Below the pieces are notes generated by a model, which was not told the DNA's origin, ran no database searches, and saw only the letters and a list, made by a program, of their open reading frames with translations. Source: Alphaproteobacteria bacterium (GTDB lineage Bacteria > Myxococcota_A > UBA796 > GCA-2862545). Taken from it: a stretch of 64,000 bases of DNA. This document shows, one piece after another, positions 43,787 through 52,377 of the stretch (within the stretch, counting starts at the first letter, position 1; each line of letters opens with the position of its first letter). The DNA is taken from positions 186,001-250,000 of the forward strand of contig JACKER010000010.1 of NCBI GenBank assembly GCA_020632925.1, given 5' to 3'. The translations under genes were made by a program, and so were the position numbers.

Positions 43787-44253
43787 AGGCACGCGGGCTT
43801 CCAAGCCGGTGGCGGTTGGCTCGGAGCGGCCCGCCGCCATCATGGCGGGTCCTCGCGTCGTTGCTGCTCCCGGTCCGCCGCGTGACGGTCGATGGCCGAG
43901 CCAGGACGACCATAGCCCTAGGACTTCCCCGACTTCGAACACATGCAGCTCCTGGGCCGCCACGCAGTGTCCAGCACCCTGCAGGAGACTCCGGGTGGTC
44001 CCATGATCGTGGCGCGGGGTGGTCCGTTGTTGGTGGCGCGACCGCCCGATGGGAGCATGCTCGTGCCGCCCACGCTCGAGCGTTCCCGCCCCGGACTCCG
44101 GCTCCTCCGGGCTCCAGCGTCAGCTCAACACGAGGGGGTCAGATTTCGTGTCGTCAGGGGGTCAGTTCCGGATGTCGCTTGACAGCCGCACCCAGGCGTC
44201 CCCCAACCGAACGCCCAAGCCGAACTACCGGCCCCGGAGCCCAGATTCCCAAA

Positions 44254-44291
44254 GCCTGTAGCCTGCAGCCTGCAGCCTGTAGCCTGTAGCC
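44254..44291 (-). repeat. Inverted heptamer array, about five units
   Basis: Read on the minus strand it is AGGCTAC, with two units changed to AGGCTGC. It is the reverse complement of the array at 43696-43786, 467 bases away, so the two can pair into a long stem. Confidence 0.85.
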
Positions 44292-44326
44292 AGTCCGCAG
44301 CCCCGTCCGTTGCCGCCGCCCGGACC

Positions 44327-44743
44327 CTACGGTCTCGCACACCGGCGACGCTCGACCCGATCCCAGAGGATCTGCGCGTTGCGCTTCTGCACCCGGGTCA
44401 CGTCCTCCCAGCGGAACGCCGGATCGGGGGTGTACCAGGGCTCCTTCTCGAACACCTCCCGCCAGGACGGGTTGTCGGAGAAGTCGTACCCGAGCCTCGC
44501 GTACATGCAGTTGCGGAGGCGGTCGAGATCGTCACAGGTGGCGCCGTCGGGGATCCCGCAGCCGTCCGGCAGCTCGTCGATCGGGGTGTCGAGCATCGCG
44601 ATGCAGGGCTCGCAGGCGGGTGCGGGGGGTGCTGGGGGCGCGGGCGGTGTGCCGGGCGCGATCTTCTCCGGCTCGGGGGTCGTCGCGCACGCCAGCGTCC
44701 ACCCCAACACCCACACCAGCAGCGACGCGCTCCGCGACGTCAT
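44327..44743 (-). CDS. YARHG-domain lipoprotein
   Basis: 138 residues. The signal MTSRSASLLVWVLGWTLAC ends in a lipobox. After a Pro/Ala linker and CEPC, the C-terminal 65 residues fit the YARHG domain: LRNCMYARLGYDFSDNPSWREVF and PWYTPDPAFRWEDV, with YARLG in place of YARHG. YARHG is an extracellular domain of unknown ligand. The ATG at 44743 follows GGAGGCGGG. It lies 26 bases downstream of the metallophosphatase on the same strand. Confidence 0.8.
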   Translation of the reverse strand: MTSRSASLLVWVLGWTLACATTPEPEKIAPGTPPAPPAPPAPACEPCIAMLDTPIDELPDGCGIPDGATCDDLDRLRNCMYARLGYDFSDNPSWREVFEKEPWYTPDPAFRWEDVTRVQKRNAQILWDRVERRRCARP

Positions 44744-44769
44744 CCCGCCTCCGGGGGCACCTTACGACA

Positions 44770-46089
44770 TCACGGACGGTCGGCGGGCAGCGAGAAGGCG
44801 TCGATCAGGTTCCCCGGGCCGTCGAACACCTGGACGTCGACGCGGTCGGGGCCGAAGTCGGCGATGCCGAAGTGCTTCTTCGTCTGCACGACGTTCGAGA
44901 ACCACGCCGGCGTGAAGGCGGTGTAGAGCGGGGCTCCGGCGCCGCCGGTCACGATGTAGGTCACCCCCGGTCCGGGCTCCGCGACCGCGTCCGCCAGGAT
45001 GGGCACCGAGCGCTCGTAGATGTGGTTGTGGCCGCAGAGCACGAGGTCGACGCCGCCCGCCTCGTAGCGGGGCGTCCAGCGGTCGCGCACCTTCGTGTTC
45101 GAGCCGTGCCGGTCGCAGGTGCTGTACGGCGACTGGTGGTGGACGGCGACCTTCCAGGTGGCGTCCGACGTCCCGAACACCTCGTCGATGAGCGTGATCT
45201 GCGCGTCGAGATCGGCGTCCGTCGTGGTGTCGTTGAGGAAGAGCAGCTGGAGCGGGCCATAACGCACGGGCCACGACAGCTCGTCGTTCGGGTACGACAC
45301 CTGCGCGAACCAGTGGACCGCCTGGCCCTCATGGTTGCCGTGCGCCGCGATCAGCGGGACGTGATCGAACAGATCGGCGCCCGCCTCCAGCCAGGAGTCC
45401 CACTGGGCCTGGCTGGTCCCGGAGTCGACCGCGTCGCCCGTGAATACGAACAGGTCCGGGTTCCAGGTCGCCGCCGTCCGCACCAACAGCGCCCACTGGG
45501 CGTACGACCCGCGCGAGTCCCCGCCGAAGGCGACGCGCACCGTGTCCAGCTGGCCGGGCGCGGCCGGGGTGGTGAACGTCCGAGGGGACGACCACGAGCT
45601 CGGGCCGCCCACGCGATAGGTGTACGTCGTGGCGGGCTTCACGCCGAGGCAGAGCTTGACCTCGTGGACCCGCTGCCCGCCGTCGCTGCCGTACAGGAAG
45701 CTCGCGCCGTCGATCACGCGCGTGGCGCCGCCATCCTCCGTGAGCTCCACCTGGGACGCGAGTGTGATGGTGTCGGTCTTCCAGAGGAAGGACACCGAGC
45801 GCGACAGGTCGGTGCCCGGCCAGCCCAGACGCACCAGCTCCGGTCGGGCGCCGGGACCGTAGACCTCGGCGTGCGGCTCGATGGCGTCCCCCTCGATCGT
45901 GCCCGGGACGCCGATGTCCGGCCAGCACAGGTCGGGTGGCGGGGGAGGCGGCGGCGGGGGCCCGGTGTCGGCCGAGCTCGCGCTGTGCTGCGAAACCGTG
46001 GGCGTGCTCCCGCTCTCGTCGGTGTCGGGTGCCCGATCGGTCGCGTCCCCCGACGTCGGGCCGTTGCACGCGGCCAGCAACAGCAGCAA
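44770..46089 (-). CDS. Purple-acid-phosphatase-like metallophosphoesterase lipoprotein
   Basis: 439 residues. A very short signal (MLLLLAACNG) precedes a Ser/Thr/Pro-rich linker with nine consecutive prolines, an Fn3-like purple acid phosphatase N-domain (about 60-155; ELVRLGWPGTD, TTYTYRVGG), and the metallophosphatase core with all metal-site blocks: GGDSRG, FTGDAVD, GNHEG, VHHQSPYS and GHNHIYER. It probably hydrolyses phosphate esters outside the inner membrane, using a two-metal centre. The start codon is TTG at 46089, decided by GGAGGTGG a few bases upstream; a TACAGT box lies at 46113-46108. Confidence 0.88.
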   Translation of the reverse strand: MLLLLAACNGPTSGDATDRAPDTDESGSTPTVSQHSASSADTGPPPPPPPPPDLCWPDIGVPGTIEGDAIEPHAEVYGPGARPELVRLGWPGTDLSRSVSFLWKTDTITLASQVELTEDGGATRVIDGASFLYGSDGGQRVHEVKLCLGVKPATTYTYRVGGPSSWSSPRTFTTPAAPGQLDTVRVAFGGDSRGSYAQWALLVRTAATWNPDLFVFTGDAVDSGTSQAQWDSWLEAGADLFDHVPLIAAHGNHEGQAVHWFAQVSYPNDELSWPVRYGPLQLLFLNDTTTDADLDAQITLIDEVFGTSDATWKVAVHHQSPYSTCDRHGSNTKVRDRWTPRYEAGGVDLVLCGHNHIYERSVPILADAVAEPGPGVTYIVTGGAGAPLYTAFTPAWFSNVVQTKKHFGIADFGPDRVDVQVFDGPGNLIDAFSLPADRP

Positions 46090-46124
46090 GCGGCCACCTC
46101 CGCCAGGACTGTACCCTCCGGGGT

Positions 46125-46130
46125 TAGACT
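46125..46130 (+). promoter_or_regulatory. TANNNT -10 box, leaderless start of the lipase
   Basis: TAGACT ends six bases before ATG 46137 (spacer GTGGCC). Initiation seven bases after the box falls exactly on the A of the ATG. No Shine-Dalgarno sequence is present. Confidence 0.5.
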
Positions 46131-46136
46131 GTGGCC

Positions 46137-46949
46137 ATGGGCACGTGGGTGTCGCTCCTCGCCGTCGCCTCGGGCACAGCTCTCGCTGGCCTGCTGATCC
46201 ACCACGCGCGCTTCCTGGTCTGGCACGCCCGCAAGGGGCGATCGGCGCCGGTCGGGCTGCGCTGGGTGTGGCTCGAGCTCCGCGACAGCGTCCCCCTGCT
46301 CTGGTGGATGATCCGGGCCTTCCTCCGCGACGGACTCATGCAGCCCGAGCGTCCGAGCGGACGACCGGTGCTCTTCGTCCACGGATACACGCAGAACGCC
46401 ACGAACTTCTGGGGCCTGCGACGCCGGCTGTACGCGGGTGGTCGCCCCACGGTGGGGGTGTCGCTCCACCACCGCCTGGCGCCCGTCGCCTGGTATGCGG
46501 CGCGGCTCGAGCGACACCTGGAGCGCCTGGTCCGCGACTGCCCCGACGGGCTCGACGTCGTAGCGCACTCCATGGGCGGCATCACGCTGCGCATCGTGCT
46601 GGCGGCGCGGGCGGATCTGCGCGCCGCCGTGCGCACGGTCGTGACCCTGGGCTCGCCGCACCACGGCACCGCAGCCGCACGGGGCGTGGGCTTTCTCCCC
46701 GAGCCGAGCGCGCTTCGCCGGGGATCCGCGCTGGTCCGCCAGCTCCCGCACCTCTCCGAGCTCCTGCCGCACGCGCGCGTCGTGTCGGTGGCAGGCGACG
46801 CGGACACCGTGGTCTACCCGGTGGAGACGGCGCTCGTCCCCGCGGCCGAGCACGTCGTGCTGTCGGACATCGGGCACGCCGGTCTGCTCAGCCACCCCCT
46901 CGCCTGGGAAGCCGTGGGCCGGGCGCTGGAGCAGCGCGTCACCACCTGA
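46137..46949 (+). CDS. Alpha/beta-hydrolase, lipase/PGAP1-like
   Basis: 270 residues. An N-terminal hydrophobic helix (MGTWVSLLAVASGTALAGLL) anchors or exports the protein. The hydrolase core has LFVHGYTQNATNFWG as the oxyanion region and the nucleophile elbow VAHSMGGI with catalytic Ser; SPHHGT follows, as in bacterial triacylglycerol lipases and PGAP1-like esterases. The C-terminal GHAGLLSHP carries the likely catalytic His and GDADTVV the Asp. It probably hydrolyses lipid esters in the periplasm. GTG 46131 is in frame but would start inside the promoter spacer. It ends 11 bases into the convergent histidine kinase gene. Confidence 0.82.
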   Translation: MGTWVSLLAVASGTALAGLLIHHARFLVWHARKGRSAPVGLRWVWLELRDSVPLLWWMIRAFLRDGLMQPERPSGRPVLFVHGYTQNATNFWGLRRRLYAGGRPTVGVSLHHRLAPVAWYAARLERHLERLVRDCPDGLDVVAHSMGGITLRIVLAARADLRAAVRTVVTLGSPHHGTAAARGVGFLPEPSALRRGSALVRQLPHLSELLPHARVVSVAGDADTVVYPVETALVPAAEHVVLSDIGHAGLLSHPLAWEAVGRALEQRVTT

Positions 46950-48561
46950 GCGTGAACCGCGTCCCCTCACCCACGGCGCTGCGGACCTGCAGGTCACCGC
47001 CGAGCAGCGACGCGAGCCCGCGGCAGATCGACAGCCCGAGCCCCACGCCACCAGCGCCCTCCCCGAGCTGGGTGTACGGCTGGAAGAGTCGCTCGAGCTG
47101 ATCCGGACCGATCCCCGGGCCCTCGTCCTCCACCCACAACGTGGGGTGCTCACCGCCCGAGGAGCCCAGCACGATCCGCCCGGGGACGGCGTACTTGGTG
47201 GCGTTGCCAGCGAGGTTCAGCACGATCTGGCGCAGCCGGCGGCGGTCGCTCGACAGCGTGACGGGCTCCCCCACGATCTCGATCCGCTGCTCGCTCGCCA
47301 TCGCCTTCAGCTGCAGCGTGTCGGCGACGTCCTCCAGCACCTCGCGCAGGTCGACCGGCTCGAGCACGACCTCCACGCGGCCCGCCTCGATCCGCGCCAG
47401 GTCCAGCAGGTCGTCCACCAGCTCCAGCAGCTGCCTGCCCGCGAGATGGATCCGGGTCGCGTCGTGCGACTCCTCGCCGACGAGCACCTCCTCGAGCAGC
47501 TCGGAGTACCCGAGGATCGCGTTGAGGGGCGTGCGCAGCTCGTGGCTGATGCCGGCCAGGAAGGTGCTCTTCGCGGTGTTGGCGGCCTTCGCCTCGTCGC
47601 GCGCCTTCGCCAGCTCGCGCGCCGCCCGATCCAGCTCCTCCTCGCGGAGGCGGCGCTCGGTCACGTCGTGCAGCACGACCAGCACGAGCTCCACGTCGCC
47701 GACCAGCAGCCCTCGGCAGCGGACCTCCCAGGCGAGATCCCCGACCCAGCGGTCGGCGTCGGTCCGCCCTCCGGGCTCGGGCAGCACGATGTCGCCCAGG
47801 CCGATGTCCACCAGCGTCCGCGCGGTCTCGGCCACGCGACGCCTCGCGCTCGCGCTCCCCTCCACGATCGTGCCGTCCCGGCGGACCAGCCACCACGGAT
47901 GGGCGCCGTGCTCGGCGATCGCCACCGCCAGCGGCGAGCTGGCGGGCGCGTTGACGGGCCGCTTGATGGCGTACATCGCGGCGACGCGGTCCTCGATGCG
48001 GAACGCCCCCACCATCACGTCCTGGACACACCAGCTCCCGTCCCGCCGTCGACCGACGAAGCCGCCCCGCCATCCACGCTCGCGCGCCTCCTGGTGGACC
48101 TCGGCATAGAACGCCGGTCCGTGGGTCCCCGCGCGGAAGAGCTCGGCGGGCGACCGCCCCACCGCCTCGTGCACGGCGTACCCACTCTCCTCCTCGAACC
48201 CCCGGTTCACGTCGACCAGGACGGGATCCTCGTTGGTGACCTCGACCCACTCCCCGCCCGCTCGCCACGCGGCCTCGATCACGCCGGCGCGGACCCGCTG
48301 CTCGAGGCGCTCGCGCGCTCGTCCCAGCACGGCGCCGAGCTCGCCCGCGTCCCGCGGCCAGACGAGGACCTCCACCGCACCTCGACGGAAGGCGTCCACC
48401 CCCTGTCGATCGTCGTCCACGACGTGGACATCGGGCTGCCCGACCGCCGAGACCTCGAGCAGGGCCCCATCGGCGAGCGAGAAGCCGGCGGATGCCAGCT
48501 CCTCCTCGTGGGCGACGGCCCAGGGCGTGCGTCGGACGGCCGATGGGACCAGCCACACCAA
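46939..48561 (-). CDS. PAS-containing sensor histidine kinase
   Basis: 540 residues. The first ~95 residues look like a degenerate receiver fold (HVVDDDRQGVDAFRRGAVEVLVWPRD) without a clear phospho-Asp. Two PAS-like regions follow (about 110-200; DPVLVDVNRGFEEESGYAVHE, and about 215-300). The HisKA box is FLAGISHELRTPLNAILGYS with H340; the ATPase has NLAGNATKYA, VEDEGPGIG and GVGLGLSICRGL. No transmembrane segment is seen, so it is a cytoplasmic sensor. No response regulator is adjacent. The start is TTG 48561 or GTG 48558. It lies seven bases after the reductase gene on the same strand. Confidence 0.88.
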   Translation of the reverse strand: MVWLVPSAVRRTPWAVAHEEELASAGFSLADGALLEVSAVGQPDVHVVDDDRQGVDAFRRGAVEVLVWPRDAGELGAVLGRARERLEQRVRAGVIEAAWRAGGEWVEVTNEDPVLVDVNRGFEEESGYAVHEAVGRSPAELFRAGTHGPAFYAEVHQEARERGWRGGFVGRRRDGSWCVQDVMVGAFRIEDRVAAMYAIKRPVNAPASSPLAVAIAEHGAHPWWLVRRDGTIVEGSASARRRVAETARTLVDIGLGDIVLPEPGGRTDADRWVGDLAWEVRCRGLLVGDVELVLVVLHDVTERRLREEELDRAARELAKARDEAKAANTAKSTFLAGISHELRTPLNAILGYSELLEEVLVGEESHDATRIHLAGRQLLELVDDLLDLARIEAGRVEVVLEPVDLREVLEDVADTLQLKAMASEQRIEIVGEPVTLSSDRRRLRQIVLNLAGNATKYAVPGRIVLGSSGGEHPTLWVEDEGPGIGPDQLERLFQPYTQLGEGAGGVGLGLSICRGLASLLGGDLQVRSAVGEGTRFTLRW

Positions 48562-48568
48562 GCGAGCG

Positions 48569-49468
48569 CTACTCCAGATCCAGCTCGGGTCCGACCGGGA
48601 CGATCCCGGACGGGTTGAGGTTGCGATGGCTGCCGTAATAATGGCGCTTGATCTCGTCCATCACGATCGTCTGCTGGAAAGCTGGAATCTGCGCCATCGT
48701 CCTCAACCAGGAACGCAAGACGGCGTCGTCGCGGATGCGGTACAGGTTGCACTTGAAGTGCCCCACATAGACCGGATCGAAGCGGACCAGCGTGACGAAC
48801 AGGTACAGATCGACCGCCGTGAGCTCGTCGCCGACGAGGAACGAACGGCCAGCGAGATGCGCCGAGACGGTCGCGAGCGCGTCGAACAGGCTGTGGAACG
48901 CCTCCTCGTACGCCGCCTGGGTCCGCGCGAACCCGCATCGGTAGACCCCGTTGTTGATCCGCTCGTAGATCAGCTGCGTCCAGCGCTCCTGATCGGCGCG
49001 GAGCGCCTCCGGGAAGAGCGTGGGGCCGCCGCCTGCACCGTCGAAGATGCGGACGATGTCCGTGCTCTCGTTGCAGACGATGCGTTCCTGGCGGCGATCC
49101 CAGAGGATGGGCACCGTGACCCGCCCGGTGAAGTGCCGATCGGTCCGCGTGTACAGCTCGTGCGCGAAGGCGCTGCCGAACAGCGGATCGCTGTGCGCCT
49201 CGTCCGTGAAGCGCCAGCCGCCCTCCCGCATGATGGGGTCGACGAAGGACACGCTGACCGCGTCCGCGAGCCCGCAGAGCTCCCGGGCGATCGCCACGCG
49301 GTGGCACCAGGGGCAGGCGTGCGCCAACACGAGGTGGTAGCGGCCGGGCTCGAGCTCCAGGCCCCCGTCGGGAATCCGGAAGCGCGCCTGCTCCCGCGTG
49401 AACCGGCCGCCCTCGTCGGTCGGCCAGTGCTCGTCGTCCGTCCACACACCGTCCAGCAGGTACCCCAT
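48569..49468 (-). CDS. Glutathionyl-hydroquinone reductase (Xi-class GST)
   Basis: 299 residues. The Xi-class signature CPWC is in LVLAHACPWCHRVAIAREL (about residues 47-65), with VPILWDRRQERIVCNES after it. The C-terminal helical domain contains ERINNGVYRCGFA, DLYLFVTLVRFDPVYVGHFK and the end HYYGSHRNLNPSGIVPVGP, which is diagnostic. The enzyme reduces glutathionyl-hydroquinones back to hydroquinones in quinone turnover. The ATG at 49468 shares a base with the upstream stop (TGATG), so it is co-translated with the M28 lipoprotein, and the histidine kinase gene follows seven bases downstream. Confidence 0.92.
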   Translation of the reverse strand: MGYLLDGVWTDDEHWPTDEGGRFTREQARFRIPDGGLELEPGRYHLVLAHACPWCHRVAIARELCGLADAVSVSFVDPIMREGGWRFTDEAHSDPLFGSAFAHELYTRTDRHFTGRVTVPILWDRRQERIVCNESTDIVRIFDGAGGGPTLFPEALRADQERWTQLIYERINNGVYRCGFARTQAAYEEAFHSLFDALATVSAHLAGRSFLVGDELTAVDLYLFVTLVRFDPVYVGHFKCNLYRIRDDAVLRSWLRTMAQIPAFQQTIVMDEIKRHYYGSHRNLNPSGIVPVGPELDLE

Positions 49469-52329
49469 CAGTCCACCCAGCGAGCCACGAACAGGTTGGT
49501 GTCCGAGCTTCCTTCCGGCGTAGCCCGGTTCGAGGAGAACATCAGCCACCGACCGTCGGGGCTGAACATCGGGAAGCCGTCGAAGCCGGCCGCGGACGTG
49601 ATGCGCTCGGGCTCACCGCCACCCCGGCGCACGCGCCAGATGTCGAACTCGCGTCCCGAGCCCTCCGCGTTGCTGGCGTAGAGCGCGCCCGAGTCGTCGG
49701 GCAGCGGATACGGGGCGAAGTTGGCGGCGCCGTTGTGCGTGAGCTGCTCCACCTCACGGGTCCCGAGGTCCATCCAGTAGATCTCGAGGGCGCTGGGCCG
49801 GACGAGGTCCTTGGCGAGCAGCGCGCGGTACTCCTCGAGGTCCTTGCCCTGCGGTCGGCTGGCCCGCCACACGAGGCTCCTGCAGTCGTTGCTGAAGAAC
49901 GCGCCACCATCGTATCCGGGGGTGTTCGTGACGCGCTCGAGCCCGGTGCCGTCGGCGTTCACCAGGTACAGATCGAGGTCGCCGTCGCGGGTGGACGTGA
50001 ACACCAGCCGGCCGTCCGTGCGGCAGGCGGTGGCCTCCGCGTCGTACCCGGGCTGCGCGAGGAAGGGCTCGGGCGCCTCTCCGGGGCGTTGCCACACGAG
50101 GTCGAGCGTCGGATACAGCGGCCAGACATATCCCTGGCTGTGATCGGGTACGGGCGGACAGGCCTCGCCGGAGGCCTCGGTCGTCGCGTAGATGTAGCGT
50201 CCACCGTCCGGGTAGGCCCAGTAGCCACAGGTCGTGCGACCCTTGCCGCTCGACAGCAACGAGATCTGCCCACTGGACAGGTCGAGCGCGTACTCGGCGT
50301 CGCAGGTCCCGGCGCTCGGCGTGCGCTGGAAGATCACCCCGCGCCCGTCGGGTGCCCAGTACGCCTCCGCGTTCTCGCCCCCGAACGTGAGCTGGCGGAG
50401 ATCGGCGAGGTGCTTCTCGTCGGGCTGGAGCAGGTTCGGGACGGCGCGACCCGCGGTGGGCCTCCAGTCGCCGGGGACCGCCGGATCCGCGCCCACCGAG
50501 AAGTCGCCGTGGTCGGCGCGGTGGAGCTCGCTCGCCGGGGTCGGCGGCGCCGCCATCTTGCTGCGGTCGCCCAGCGTGATGCGGTAGGTCAGACGCTCCT
50601 CGCCGCGCACCACCACCACGTCCACGGTGTCGCCCGGCTTGTGGTCGCGCAGCAGGAAGGCCATGTCCGACAGGTTCTGGATCTCGGACCCGCCGAGACC
50701 GACGAGCACGTCGCCCTTCTGGATCCCCGAGCGCTCGGCCGGGCCGCCCTTGCGCACGCCGTCGAGCAGCACGCCCCCCTCGGAGGCCTCCATCGCCTGG
50801 AAGTTGGGGATCGTGCCGAGCCAGGCGCCGTAGCCGCGGCTGTCGCCGGCCACCGGGGGTGCGCTGCCCGCCTCGACGTAGGTGGGCTTCTCGGAGCGGG
50901 TCGCGAGCGAGGCGACGAGATCCGCGGTGAACCGGACCACCTGGCCGCCGCCCTCCATGTCGAGCAGCGCGGCGTCGTCCTCGGGCGTGTGGTACTGCTC
51001 GTGGGCCCCCGAGAACAGGTGGACGACCGGGATCTCGTGCTCGTAGAAGCTGGTCTGGTCGGAGGGGCCGTAGCCGTCGCCGCCGAGGCTCGGGTCGAGA
51101 CCGGACACCTGTGCCGCGTGCCCGACCATCTCCTTCCACTCGGGGGCCGTGTCCGTGCCGAGCGCCGCGAGCTTGCCGTCGCGGACGCGCCCCACCATGT
51201 CGAGGTTCACCATCGCGACCGTCCGATCGAGCGGGAAGGCCGGGTGGTCGGTGTACCAGGCGCTGCCGAGCAGGCCGAGCTCTTCCCCGGCGAAGTCGAT
51301 GGCCACGATGGTCCGGCGCGGGCCCGGCGGGGGCTGACGCGCGAGCTCGCTCACCGCGCAGATGACGGCGGCCGTGCCCGACGCGTTGTCGTCGGCACCG
51401 TTGTGGATCTCGTGGCTGTCGGGGCGCATCGAGCCCTGCTCGCCGAGCCCGAGGTGGTCGTAGTGCGCGCCGACCACCACGACCTCGTCCGCGGGCGCCC
51501 CCTCGCCCGGGATCACACCCACGATGTTGCGCACGGTGGCCTCGGTCGGCACGACGTCCACGTTCCCGCTCGCGCGCACGCCGGGCAGCGGGCGAGACAC
51601 GGGCTTCAGGTCGGCGTCGATCCGGGCGCGCTCGGTGGCCAGATCCGTGCCCGCCTTCGCGAGCCAGCGGTCGGCGACCTCACGCGTGACCTGGAGCACG
51701 GGCAGCCCGGCCCGCGAGCGCGACCCGTGGGTCACCATCGGCGGGATGCGGTCCGGATCGCCCTCGGAGCGCGCCGGCGACACGAAGATCAGCGCGACCG
51801 CGCCCGCCTCGCGCGCCTTCAGCGCCTTGTACCGCAGCTCCGACCACCGCGATGCCTTCCGCCCGTCGAAGGGGCTCTCCTCGTCGTCCTCGCGCGGCTC
51901 GTACCGCATCGCGAGCACGACCTTGCCCTTCACGTCGACCGACGCGTAGTCGTCGTAGCCGAGATCCTTCGCGACGATGCCGTAGCCCGCGAACACCACG
52001 TCCCCCTCGAAGGCCCCGCTGCTCGAGAAGCCGAGCGGCCCCCAGTCGTCGTCGAGCGACAGATCGTCGAGGCGGTTCTCCGGGCCCCGGGTCACGCCGG
52101 TGACCGCCTGGAAGGGCTGCCGTCGCCCACCTGGAGGCTCGGTGAGCCCCGCGGCCTGCTGGCGCTCCTCGAGCAGCAGCGCGGCCTTCTCGAGACCGGG
52201 GGTCCCGGCGCCGCGCCCACCCATCTCGTCCGTCGACAGCGTGGTCGCGAGCTCCGAGAAGCAAGCGACCGGGTCGATCGGCGGCTGCGCCTGCTGCCCG
52301 CACCCCCACCACGTCCACCACCAGAACAT
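49468..52329 (-). CDS. Lipoprotein: M28 aminopeptidase, PDZ and TolB-like propeller fusion
   Basis: 953 residues. The start MFWWWTWWGCG looks like a tiny Trp-rich lipoprotein signal. Residues about 20-480 form an M28 peptidase with a protease-associated insert: VVVGAHYDHLG (metal His and Asp), NGADDNASGTA, FAGEELGLLGS, MVNLDMVGR and EQYHTPED. A PDZ domain follows (about 510-590; AERSGIQKGDVLVGLGG). The C-terminal 340 residues are PD40/TolB-like blades such as YWAPDGRGVIF, DGRLVFTSTRDGDLDLYLVN and SPDGRWLMFSSNR. It would act on peptides in the envelope. The ATG at 52329 follows GGGGGGACGGG. Confidence 0.88.
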   Translation of the reverse strand: MFWWWTWWGCGQQAQPPIDPVACFSELATTLSTDEMGGRGAGTPGLEKAALLLEERQQAAGLTEPPGGRRQPFQAVTGVTRGPENRLDDLSLDDDWGPLGFSSSGAFEGDVVFAGYGIVAKDLGYDDYASVDVKGKVVLAMRYEPREDDEESPFDGRKASRWSELRYKALKAREAGAVALIFVSPARSEGDPDRIPPMVTHGSRSRAGLPVLQVTREVADRWLAKAGTDLATERARIDADLKPVSRPLPGVRASGNVDVVPTEATVRNIVGVIPGEGAPADEVVVVGAHYDHLGLGEQGSMRPDSHEIHNGADDNASGTAAVICAVSELARQPPPGPRRTIVAIDFAGEELGLLGSAWYTDHPAFPLDRTVAMVNLDMVGRVRDGKLAALGTDTAPEWKEMVGHAAQVSGLDPSLGGDGYGPSDQTSFYEHEIPVVHLFSGAHEQYHTPEDDAALLDMEGGGQVVRFTADLVASLATRSEKPTYVEAGSAPPVAGDSRGYGAWLGTIPNFQAMEASEGGVLLDGVRKGGPAERSGIQKGDVLVGLGGSEIQNLSDMAFLLRDHKPGDTVDVVVVRGEERLTYRITLGDRSKMAAPPTPASELHRADHGDFSVGADPAVPGDWRPTAGRAVPNLLQPDEKHLADLRQLTFGGENAEAYWAPDGRGVIFQRTPSAGTCDAEYALDLSSGQISLLSSGKGRTTCGYWAYPDGGRYIYATTEASGEACPPVPDHSQGYVWPLYPTLDLVWQRPGEAPEPFLAQPGYDAEATACRTDGRLVFTSTRDGDLDLYLVNADGTGLERVTNTPGYDGGAFFSNDCRSLVWRASRPQGKDLEEYRALLAKDLVRPSALEIYWMDLGTREVEQLTHNGAANFAPYPLPDDSGALYASNAEGSGREFDIWRVRRGGGEPERITSAAGFDGFPMFSPDGRWLMFSSNRATPEGSSDTNLFVARWVD

Positions 52330-52350
52330 CCCGTCCCCCCGGCGAGGCGA

Positions 52351-52357
52351 TAGGATA
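52351..52357. promoter_or_regulatory. Symmetrical divergent -10 box
   Basis: TAGGAT on the plus strand (52351-52356) and TATCCT on the minus strand (52357-52352) overlap. The distances to the two start codons are nearly equal (21 and 22 bases), and both genes have ribosome sites in between. One box may serve both directions. Confidence 0.4.
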
Positions 52358-52377
52358 CGCCCTGCTGGAGGACCGCG

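Larger units (their letters stand above)
43659..44326. other. Non-coding region with inverted repeat arrays
   Basis: 668 bases with no convincing gene. It holds a 13-unit GGGCTAC array (43696-43786), a shorter inverted array (44254-44291) and two direct AGGGGGTCAG copies (44133-44142, 44156-44165). A 79-codon open frame at 43943-44182 has no ribosome site or protein features. It may be the remains of a mobile element or a structured RNA. Confidence 0.6.

Noticed and set aside
43943..44182. 79-codon open frame between the heptamer arrays
   Set aside because: No ribosome site, no domain, many frames are open here because of G+C content, and it ends in repeat-like sequence.
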